A DNA stretch of 64,000 nt from a bacterium (GTDB lineage: Bacteria > Bacteroidota > Ignavibacteria > SZUA-365). The translations under genes and the position numbers were made by a program. Shown in pieces: positions 44,001 through 50,830 of the stretch. Below the pieces are notes generated by a model. The model worked only from the letters and a program-made list of their open reading frames with translations, was not told the origin of the DNA and ran no database searches. Position 1 is the first letter of the stretch. Every line of letters begins with the position of its first letter. Where the stretch lies: assembly GCA_020444325.1 (NCBI GenBank), contig JAHLLD010000017.1, forward strand, positions 24,689 through 88,688, in the 5' to 3' direction.

Positions 44001-46218
44001 GAGTGAGCAGAAAGGAGCCAAGATTGCCTGTAGCATTTAAATTATCGGCGAGAAACACGTACCCGCCAGACATGTAGGAGGGGGCTTGATCAAGTTCAAA
44101 ATTTATAAGCATCGCATCGCCCCACAGGGTCGAGAGATGCAAACCGCCATCAAGATTGAACACGGTCAGGAACAACGCGTTGTTTATCCAAACACCATCG
44201 GGGAGCAAGGTATCCCGCGATGCGGCCGAGTTCTTTAAGGGAAAATCCTCCGACCTCGTCTCTCCACCCAGTAGAATCCTCCCGCAATCGAGCATCTGCA
44301 GTTGATGGAGCATTTCCTTGTCGGATCCTCCATACAGAGTGGAGAACAGCACATCCCCGGATCGGTCGAATCGCGTGATGAAAAGCGTGCCGTCGAAACT
44401 CGAACTCAACGGATCGATTTTCACCTCCGACTGCACCGGATGCAGCAGTGGAAAATCCGCCGAGCGCGTCAGGCCCGCGACGATAGCACCTCCCGTACCA
44501 TCCGGAATGATCCGCGGTTGAAATCGGGTATGGCTGATTGTGAAGTGATTGCTGTTAAACACGAAGAAGCCAAGGCTATCATGATCTACAAGACCACACC
44601 CAACGGACGCATCCTCGCTACGTGAACCTCCCAGATAGCTGCAATATTCGATACGATCGAGATCCGTAGAAAGCCTCGTGATGAAATTATCCCGCCTGTT
44701 CATGTACAAGTGATAAGAGGGATTCGGATCGGGCACGGGGCGGACCGGTTGAAAGGCGTTGGCCGTGACCGGCAGTTCACCGAGATCGAGTTGCCCCGCC
44801 AGCAGGATGCTCCCGTCGATATCGATTGCGATGTCGGTGGTGAAGCAGCCGTAATTTCCTGGAACAAAGAACGTGCCTGCAAGCACGGTATCGCAATCGC
44901 GCCCCAGGCGAAGAATATACGATCCCCATTCATCGGTGGGCGGATACAGCGCCGAAGACAGTACATACGGGAAATGCTCATCCTTTGCCATACCCAACAG
45001 ATACAGACTGCCGTCATCTGCACGCTCGATATCCGTAAGGAAAATGAGCGATCGTCCCGTTTCCCAGCGATGGCCGAAGGTACTTCCGAAAAGCACGTGC
45101 CCCGTGCGGGAGAAGCGCCCCAGGTAGCTCGTCCACAGTGTATCGTATTCCTGCAGAGCATTCGACGATACGGGCGGATATCCACCGGAAGGTCGATGGT
45201 GTATGTAGTCGCTTTCCGTTGGCATCCAGTTGACCAGATAGAAAAACGACGTATCCGTATCGCGTGCAAGCCGTTTCCCGTGTTCGTAATTTCTGCAATC
45301 CCAAGTAGGTAGAAGCATCAGATACGTACTGAATAGTAGATCCTGACCGTCACACGTAAAACGCACGATGCAGTTAAATCTGGGGCGGTCAATCGGCAAG
45401 GAATTCTTCATTGGCAATCCTTGTCTCGCCCAGCCCGAAATCGTCATCTCTCCTGAGTCATCCGTGATCTCGGAGTGCGTTCCTTCCAGTCCGCGCACGA
45501 ACGTCGTGAACTCCGTTTCCAGGCAGTAGCCGTTGTACACCATTCCACGTTCAAGACGATACCCCACCGTATCCCCGGACCATACGAGCTGTACATCACT
45601 CATCTGCGCTTCTTCACCTATCCCGCCTCGGTTAATCGCGGTTTTCATGGCCATCTGCATGTGCGCTCCGGTCACGAGAAAACATGCAGCGGAGAGATCC
45701 GCTCCCGGCCGGTATCGGATGCGCTGCAGCAGGCGATTTTCCTTCGCTTCGTACTCGACATCGATATACGGCCAGACATCCTTGTACACTACACGGCCGT
45801 GATTCGCCACTGATTCGTACCAGCTGTCCGAATGACTGCCGAAGTAGAAATTCGACACGACCTGCAGACTGTCCATGCCCAGAACGCTACGGGGATTGCC
45901 GCCAATGAAGCTTAACGACGAGGAGCGGTCCACAAGCATCCTGCCATGCTCAATCGGGTGCATTTCTCCTCCCCCCGCTTCGTCCGGCATGGGTGCTTCG
46001 ACGTACAAGCCATTCAGCCTGAGCGAAAGCGTTTCTTTCCCGTTCAGAATACCGAAGAGGATATCCTCCTGCCATTGACCCGCGTTCACGGTGAACTGCA
46101 GCGGCACGGAGTACTGTATTCCTGCCGGTGGATCGCCGGCTAACAATGGATGCAGGAAGAATAAAAACAGGGCGAAATTCATGAGCATCATGCGAAAATG
46201 CAATGCATGAACTCTCAT
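41083..46218 (-). CDS. Giant T9SS-exported beta-propeller/repeat protein (A1)
   Basis: This surface or secreted protein has about 1711 residues. A signal peptide (MNFALFLFFLHPLLAG) leads into a DUF7948-like start (FTVNAGQWQEDILFGILN). SBBP-type beta-propeller blades follow (RIEYCSYLGGSRSED, DVLFSTLYGGSDKE). Next come four or five Ig-like repeats of about 120-130 residues marked by paired Cys (LRCTVEM, LSCALTG, LACDLWG, LICSMP, ITCETGG), then a BACON-like module (LYFEAERGGALPVEQQ) and a T9SS type A domain (LDAWPQPVPAGARLYVHI, LHDLLGRERL, STGVYLLRAIADNGAQATRMISVTGGR). I use the ATG at 46218, which gives a normal signal peptide and nearly the length of paralogue A2 (1708); the frame is open to an ATG at 46272. 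The last 340 codons are almost identical to A2, while the N-terminal two thirds diverge. It is the only gene of cassette unit 1. Confidence 0.83.
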   Translation of the reverse strand: MRVHALHFRMMLMNFALFLFFLHPLLAGDPPAGIQYSVPLQFTVNAGQWQEDILFGILNGKETLSLRLNGLYVEAPMPDEAGGGEMHPIEHGRMLVDRSSSLSFIGGNPRSVLGMDSLQVVSNFYFGSHSDSWYESVANHGRVVYKDVWPYIDVEYEAKENRLLQRIRYRPGADLSAACFLVTGAHMQMAMKTAINRGGIGEEAQMSDVQLVWSGDTVGYRLERGMVYNGYCLETEFTTFVRGLEGTHSEITDDSGEMTISGWARQGLPMKNSLPIDRPRFNCIVRFTCDGQDLLFSTYLMLLPTWDCRNYEHGKRLARDTDTSFFYLVNWMPTESDYIHHRPSGGYPPVSSNALQEYDTLWTSYLGRFSRTGHVLFGSTFGHRWETGRSLIFLTDIERADDGSLYLLGMAKDEHFPYVLSSALYPPTDEWGSYILRLGRDCDTVLAGTFFVPGNYGCFTTDIAIDIDGSILLAGQLDLGELPVTANAFQPVRPVPDPNPSYHLYMNRRDNFITRLSTDLDRIEYCSYLGGSRSEDASVGCGLVDHDSLGFFVFNSNHFTISHTRFQPRIIPDGTGGAIVAGLTRSADFPLLHPVQSEVKIDPLSSSFDGTLFITRFDRSGDVLFSTLYGGSDKEMLHQLQMLDCGRILLGGETRSEDFPLKNSAASRDTLLPDGVWINNALFLTVFNLDGGLHLSTLWGDAMLINFELDQAPSYMSGGYVFLADNLNATGNLGSFLLTPCNSFWFEPDSLGSLFSRIPISRYYFPLCDEDFLGCDLRAPGRVVIDTVRRSIVPARFPVRLTTYNPHESYIATGTELRLSLPAGLRLDSADQGAVRYLPGVIGPGDSSTTVWNVVVDTGQGLPDLSRIEVEQWYRIAGLPVNCLRSYSACALDMEITRGSLPVPELRCTVEMRDTLSNEERLLPLRLVLENVGTEHSGMLRATVGITGEGVTVEPTGDSTRTLGVGSGARHEEDWLLRADRRAWSRQVHVHVDVYDDYGRLPLACGADVFIEAAPGLSCALTGLAQLTADSSTGAPQPRYFTLFGALTNITDADVTGLEASLQWTNAPWLRIASGRPVRQTWVQLAARAKWETEWRMEATGMPIDTTAVDIRLMYRHAADTVWKFCTHQLTAYPRRTELACDLWGTDSVRTVGGVPVPQEMLIQCQLRNDGSVSRTISGVELQVPGTAGVTLLDAARQSGGALSPGGNLQRQWQLRAQALRPSRIPVFEVHAYEKGTSTGMDSLVSVCTHAVFIEGMDGLICSMPAIDTVCFNRAMINYEPDTVMVQFDLENLLDTEETNIEAVIDLTQASRLVLPATEPASKTIAAIDSHATASLMWKLLPQAAPVAEDQQVTVRYRSDQMTEWKECTATIHIEAWPEEPGITCETGGHDSLFADWHEERFIPNPLHLSYTVTNTGTVALTGCEASIILPPEFSLAGSDSTQSFTSPEYANQPGGPAPEGTLLPGASCSRWWKITPAQNIADTDPRLITWIWKSNEQGTESGCTHIVYIIPDNPPGLVLTPLHLYFEAERGGALPVEQQVQLWTGGGLAMPWTAQPSEWWLDAQPTSGSQSTQISVQPNSTLLDVGAHGADLLFAATPTDRHVAITYVIRKSTGIESPATPGALTLDAWPQPVPAGARLYVHIGGEAGGSCRVTLHDLLGRERLTRYAETASPVVLDLGALQLSTGVYLLRAIADNGAQATRMISVTGGR

Positions 46219-46764
46219 TCCTATCCGCGAAAAACGTGTTCCAGCGGCCAGTATCGAACTATCCAATCTCATAGCATGATCCTGTCTTGAATCCGTGGTT
46301 TCATCTCTCGAACAGGGTAATCCTTACGATGCAATAAAATATACCATACGGGGACACAGAACGCGCCCCCGTATGGATGTGTTGACAAAATCACTTGAGA
46401 ATGAGAAGTGATAGAATTGTGTGTGCGTGTGGCGAAAATCGTGCCACACAGGTGCGAACATTTCATTGTGTTTCCTCTCGTAACAGATATTAAATATCGT
46501 GAACAACTATCCGCATATCAGAGAGGGAATGATACGCGGTCATTTCACGGGTAGCCCTTCCTCCGGAATGAACGGCTCCCCTCGTGTACGCCCCATCGCA
46601 ACCGTATGCCTGGTCGTCGTCCGGCGCACGGGAGCGTACGTACATAATCTAATGATATATTTCACGATGTCAATATCCCTTTGATTCAGACGGATTTCCG
46701 AGACCGATCGCGGTCGACATGCATGACCTCCTTCAGCAGGAGCAACTGCTTGACCTCCCTACTG
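46219..46764. other. Non-coding gap upstream of A1
   Basis: No convincing gene is seen. CCATACGGGG (46344-46353) and CCCCGTATGG (46367-46376) form a perfect 10-bp hairpin in the probable A1 leader. The remainder is AT-richer than its neighbours and leads into the left arm of junction B. Confidence 0.5.
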
Positions 46765-46955
46765 CCACAAAATTCCATAATCTGTTCAGAATTTCCGGAA
46801 CAAATCTCCCAATAATTATTCAGAAATCATCCCCTGATTGCACGCTCAACTGTTCAGAATCCCCGTAAATCCCTGCAGGCAGATCGATTAGTTTAACTGT
46901 TCGTTCCACTTAGAAGGCAGATGCTCTATCCACCTGAGCTACGGGAGCGTAATAA
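46765..46955. other. Putative attachment junction B: left arm plus tRNA-Arg core, no right arm
   Basis: GTTCAGAATTTCCGGAAC (46784), ATTCAGAAAT (46818), ACTGTTCAGAATC (46849) and ACTGTTCGTTCC (46897) precede the exact 47-bp core 46909-46955. The right arm seen at the other three cores is absent; unrelated AT-rich sequence follows immediately. This makes B look like an attR junction: left arm, core, foreign flank. The 5' part of the arm (GCTTGACCTCCCTACTGCCACAAAATTCC) is shared with junction D. Confidence 0.65.
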
Positions 46956-47040
46956 TTCATCAATAAATATCTGCAGATTTGGTGTGGATTACAAGGATAA
47001 CCCAATCCTACGGGCATTGGTGTCCTGAATGAAATGCGGT

Positions 47041-47829
47041 TCAGATCCTACTGATCAATTCCGTCTCCACAAGGCGATGCGCTTCAACAGAATCATAATG
47101 AATACCTGGCCGTAACAGCGGTGGCAAATCACTTTGGAATCCTGCGTGTGTCATTTTCTGCGCCAGGTTCCGTGAAAACTCCCTCTGCGAGACAACCTGT
47201 CCTTCCATACTCATGTATGATTGAAAAATGTCGGCGATACGCGCAGGATCCGCAAGACCTTGCCTCAGTCCATGCCAAAGGTCAAACAGGTCACGGCCCT
47301 TTCGACGCTGAAACAACGCGCGTAATTTCGTCCCGAGCAATTCTTCGATCGTGAATGTCGGTATCGTGTTCCGCCCTTCGTACCAGCGCGAGGTCACGCT
47401 ATGAGATTGTTCCATCCACCCTTCCACCGCAGTGTGTTCACGCGTGTTGATCTCGATTTTTATCCTTATCGGCACTATGGGTGCTATTTCCGAATCCACC
47501 CTATAGATCAACTTGACATCGTTCTCCTTCTGTATTCTCCGTGGTGTACCCAACCACGGATCGAGCGTCTCGTGGATGCCGTCCATTACTTGACCGATCG
47601 GGACCGCTTGCGTTTGCACCAGATCGATATCCTCCGAATATCGCGAAGCAGGCGTCAGATACAGCTTGTGCAGCGCTGTACCTCCGCGCATGGCCAGCTG
47701 ATCCCGCAACGATGGAAGAGCGAACATATCCAGCATCGCACGCGCTATGATCAAATCCTGCTCGACCTGGGCATTGGAAACCCAAGGATGGTCAGCGCGC
47801 CATGCAATGATATCGGCAGTCGGAATCAT
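47041..47829 (-). CDS. AbiEii/AbiGii-type nucleotidyltransferase toxin
   Basis: This 262-residue protein has the polymerase-beta-like nucleotidyltransferase fold of type IV toxin AbiEii. It shows MRGGTALHKLYLTPASRYSEDIDLVQTQ (the GGTAL motif and the Asp-x-Asp of EDIDLV), then IRIKIEINTRE, TFTIEELLGTKLRALFQRRKGRDLFDLWHGL and a helical C-terminus. AbiEii enzymes modify a cellular target with nucleotides and are held in check by AbiEi. Its start overlaps the stop of the AbiEi gene by 4 bp (ATGA), the standard antitoxin-toxin order. It lies 85 bp from the tRNA fragment of junction B, at the left end of cassette unit 2. Confidence 0.87.
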   Translation of the reverse strand: MIPTADIIAWRADHPWVSNAQVEQDLIIARAMLDMFALPSLRDQLAMRGGTALHKLYLTPASRYSEDIDLVQTQAVPIGQVMDGIHETLDPWLGTPRRIQKENDVKLIYRVDSEIAPIVPIRIKIEINTREHTAVEGWMEQSHSVTSRWYEGRNTIPTFTIEELLGTKLRALFQRRKGRDLFDLWHGLRQGLADPARIADIFQSYMSMEGQVVSQREFSRNLAQKMTHAGFQSDLPPLLRPGIHYDSVEAHRLVETELISRI

Positions 47830-48620
47830 ACGTCGCTCTGCGGATCAGCGTTCACGATAACCTGCCAGCGAGGATCCTTCTTACTTCCAATCAACGGAGC
47901 TCGCACGTCCAACCGCGTCTTGGAGGGATGTTTTTCTGAAAGCCACTCTGCAAGATCGACCGTAACAGGGCGACGCTTCGTCTGCTCCAGCAACCAGCCC
48001 GCGCGCTGAACGATGCTGAGATCGGGTTCGCGATCTGCGGCATGTACCAGATCCTCTGGAATAATCTCATCAACAAGTTCATCCAGAACAGTCAGTACCG
48101 TGTCGAGCCCACCGATGTCATGCGCAAAGCGAACAAGATCCAATGCGGTCGCAGCTGCAGTTGAAACGGGGAAACTTCCAGTATAACCTTTGATGGAAGT
48201 TGTCGGCGTGTCTGTCGCACTCCGTTTCAGGAAAAAACGAACATTCATATTCACCAGTCGTATTGCACGCAGCGGGCGTGTCGTTATGATGTGGTACTCC
48301 TGCGCTTGCTGATGGCTCGCACCAAATAGTGCTGCCGCCGAAAGGATCCCCACGTAGTACTGGCACCCAAGATACTTCATCAGGTCATCCACGAACCAAT
48401 CAGGCGGTACCATACCTCCTGTCCGATACTCGATTGGGACAATCACATAAAATCCACGACGGATTTTCTGGATCCTGCCTGCGTGCTGAAGCCGTTGCAG
48501 CCCTTTCGTAAGCGCTGCACGGTTCGTCTCGATCGATCGTTCTGCTTCTTCACGGGTAAACGAATATCTCGCCCGCTGCTGCAGCTGATCCACAAATTCC
48601 GTGATCGTTTTGTGTGCCAT
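47826..48620 (-). CDS. AbiEi-type antitoxin / transcriptional regulator
   Basis: This 264-residue protein begins with a winged-helix-like domain (TITEFVDQLQQRARYSFTREEAERSIETNRAALTKGLQRLQHAGRIQKIRRGFYVIVP). The AbiEi C-terminal part follows (PPDWFVDDLMKYLGCQYYVGILSAAALFGASHQQAQEYHIIT). It should neutralise the adjacent AbiEii toxin and repress the operon. I choose the ATG at 48620: the longer open frame to 48680 would run through an inverted repeat (48642-48664) that looks like the operator. The pair is complete and appears intact. Confidence 0.87.
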   Translation of the reverse strand: MAHKTITEFVDQLQQRARYSFTREEAERSIETNRAALTKGLQRLQHAGRIQKIRRGFYVIVPIEYRTGGMVPPDWFVDDLMKYLGCQYYVGILSAAALFGASHQQAQEYHIITTRPLRAIRLVNMNVRFFLKRSATDTPTTSIKGYTGSFPVSTAAATALDLVRFAHDIGGLDTVLTVLDELVDEIIPEDLVHAADREPDLSIVQRAGWLLEQTKRRPVTVDLAEWLSEKHPSKTRLDVRAPLIGSKKDPRWQVIVNADPQSDV

Positions 48621-48641
48621 ATCTGGTTTGCAATATAACAC

Positions 48642-48664
48642 AAGTGGACGCAATGTGTCCACTT
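48642..48664 (-). promoter_or_regulatory. Probable AbiEi operator
   Basis: AAGTGGAC-GCAATGT-GTCCACTT is a perfect 8-bp inverted repeat with a 7-nt spacer, 22 bp upstream of the abiEi ATG. AbiEi proteins are known to bind inverted repeats near their own promoter, so autorepression is likely. The remaining gap to 48855 shows nothing else. Confidence 0.6.
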
Positions 48665-48855
48665 CTGATTGATTTAACACCCAATTATCGTATCTACGTC
48701 GAATCTTGCGATGTTCCGGTCAATCGTATGCGAAAAGCTGCGCTTCCATCTTTCCGATCCGTCGGCTTATGCGTGCATCTTATTTCTTTGTTATTTCCTG
48801 TGCGGCGAGTTGAAGGGTTAGCAGGCATAAGCCGATGGCACGGAAAAAACTGAAA

Positions 48856-49050
48856 CTACAACCGCAGCAGATGCTTTACATATATACGATCACCGATGGA
48901 GATGACAGCCGTGTAGCTCCCCGGCAGCACAGAGGAAATATCCAGGCTCTCGGAAATGCTTCCGTCAGCGCGGACTGTGACCGCCTTCTCCGTGACAAAC
49001 GTGCCGTCTGAGGCATACAGTCTAAGTCTGCCTCGTGTTGCGCTGCGGGA
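48856..49050 (-). pseudogene. Frameshifted end of VWA protein V1: remnant of the T9SS sorting domain
   Basis: Out of frame with V1, this stretch encodes almost the same last residues as V2 (GRLRLYASDGT, VRADGSISESLD, ISIGDRIYVKHLLRL, stop at 48856). One extra base in CTGCGGGAGGTTCTGCAG (about 49045-49062), compared with CTGCGGATGCTCTGCAG in V2, causes the shift. The sequence is otherwise well preserved, so the change is recent or a sequencing error. Confidence 0.75.
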
Positions 49051-50830
49051 GGTTCTGCAGCTGACCGGTGAGCTGAACGTGTTGCGCTGCGGGCTGCGGA
49101 AAGAGATTCACGTTATCACGCCTGCGAAGCAGAGGATTGCAGATGCCATCCACGTACACCCTCGAGGAAAGAGAATCGGCATCCTCGCAGCACCGGGCGT
49201 ACGCGGTGAGTTTCGGCACGCTCACGTGGTCGCGAAGCACGTCCCTGGTGATCGGTGTACGGAAGCGCAGCACCATGCAGGGGGTCCCGCTCGGATTCAC
49301 CGGCACGCCCTCCACCAGCAGCTTCCCCTGCTCCGGCAGTTCGACGCGGAAATCCCACCCGGCATCGCTCGAGATGACGTCGCTGAACACGAGTACGCTG
49401 CTGTCATAGCGCACTTCGCCGCGCAGCTGTGACGGCTGACCGCCGAAGAATTCCCAGCACACGTTCACGTCCAATTCCTCTCCGCTCGGCGCTATTGCAA
49501 CCGAATCGATGTGCGCGATGAGCGTCTCCTCGCATTGACAGATTTCCATCACGAATCCTTCCTGTGTCACGGTGTTCGGACACCCGCTCGTGAGGGTTAA
49601 GCTGTCGATCTCGATATGCACCGCACGACTGCTTGCTGCTGCCAGGGCGCGCATGGAGATGCCGACCAGGTGTCCGGTCTCAAGCCCGGGGTATACGTAT
49701 TCGGCACGGAAGCGGTATGTGCCCGGCCGCAGCTCGACGAGCTGGACGGCAGTGTTCTGTGTGATGGTTCCCAGCGTGACCGGCGTCAGCGCTGTGTGTT
49801 CGAGCAGCTCCGGATCGGCACGCAAGAGGAATTCGAATGAAAGCGGGAGTTCTCGCGGGACGCGGGGATAGAGATCCACGTAAACAATACCGCGCTGGCC
49901 TGGAGTGAGACGCGCAGGACCGGACACGCGCAGGTGCAGCTGATCCGGACGCCAGGGCGATGTGAACAACGTATCCGCCTCAGCCACTTCCCCTCGATAC
50001 TGGGCAGTGACATGCAGGGCACGAAGACTATCCGTGCAGTTCGTTTCCCAGGTGATCACGCAGTTCTGTGTGAGTATCTCCTCGCCTATCTCGCGCAGCA
50101 GTGCTGCGAGCTGCGCCGGAGCGTAGACGCGCTGATAATAGCCGCCTGATCGCCGCGCCACGTCCTCCATGACTCCCTGGCTCATCATGTTGCTGCCGTA
50201 CCCGATCATGAACAGTGTGATGTTCTGCACCAGGATCGCATCCGCCACATCTTCAGGCCGTTCCGACGAACCATTGTCCACTCCATCGGTAAACACCAGC
50301 AGAAATTTTCTCGCAGCGGGATGTGCGGCGAGATCCTGCAGGGCGATGCTCATGGTGTGATAGATGGGAGTATTGGCTCCTATCGCGAGATTCCCGATCG
50401 CTGTTTCCAGTGATGGGATATCCCCGGTGAAGTCAATCACGCGCTCCCCGCCATTCGAAAAATGATAGATGGCGGCTTCGTCGCCGATGCCGAGCATGCG
50501 CACGACGGAGAGGGCACCAGTTTTCAGGCTATCGAAATCCACTCCCGTCATCGAACCGGAATTATCCAGCACCAGCGCCACCGCTGTTCCTGTCGCCGTG
50601 TCGGGACACCAGATATCGGCGGGGATGGACTGCCCGTTCTCAATCACGGAAAGCGTGAGTCCCTGCGTCGACAGCAGCTGCGCACCGTTCCACCGCACCG
50701 CTGTTTCCATCTTCAAACGTGGGAGCCGTGAGGCATCGATGGATTCTATCGATACGCTCAGGGGCTGGGAGGCAGCGGGGATGGTTGCCAGGAGAAGCAC
50801 CAGGGACGCTATTGCAGCTTTGAGTCTCAC
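49022..50830 (-). CDS. VWA-domain secreted protein V1, sorting domain lost by frameshift
   Basis: This 602-residue protein has a signal peptide (AIASLVLLLATIPAASQ). A von Willebrand factor A domain covers about residues 80-265, with MIDAS residues in VLDNSGSMTG, a Thr/Ser in NTPIYHTMSIAL, and FTDGVDNGSSERPEDVADAIL. Beta-rich domains follow (VSGPARLTPGQRGIVYVDL; CVITWETNC; CQCEETLIAHIDS). It starts with GTG at 50830, overlapping the stop of S1 by 4 bp (GTGA), so the two are coupled. Paralogue V2 continues for about 55 more residues that form the T9SS type A end; here a one-base indel replaces them with QRNTRQT and a stop. Unless the shift is an error, V1 would not be sorted like V2. Confidence 0.8.
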   Translation of the reverse strand: MRLKAAIASLVLLLATIPAASQPLSVSIESIDASRLPRLKMETAVRWNGAQLLSTQGLTLSVIENGQSIPADIWCPDTATGTAVALVLDNSGSMTGVDFDSLKTGALSVVRMLGIGDEAAIYHFSNGGERVIDFTGDIPSLETAIGNLAIGANTPIYHTMSIALQDLAAHPAARKFLLVFTDGVDNGSSERPEDVADAILVQNITLFMIGYGSNMMSQGVMEDVARRSGGYYQRVYAPAQLAALLREIGEEILTQNCVITWETNCTDSLRALHVTAQYRGEVAEADTLFTSPWRPDQLHLRVSGPARLTPGQRGIVYVDLYPRVPRELPLSFEFLLRADPELLEHTALTPVTLGTITQNTAVQLVELRPGTYRFRAEYVYPGLETGHLVGISMRALAAASSRAVHIEIDSLTLTSGCPNTVTQEGFVMEICQCEETLIAHIDSVAIAPSGEELDVNVCWEFFGGQPSQLRGEVRYDSSVLVFSDVISSDAGWDFRVELPEQGKLLVEGVPVNPSGTPCMVLRFRTPITRDVLRDHVSVPKLTAYARCCEDADSLSSRVYVDGICNPLLRRRDNVNLFPQPAAQHVQLTGQLQNLPQRNTRQT

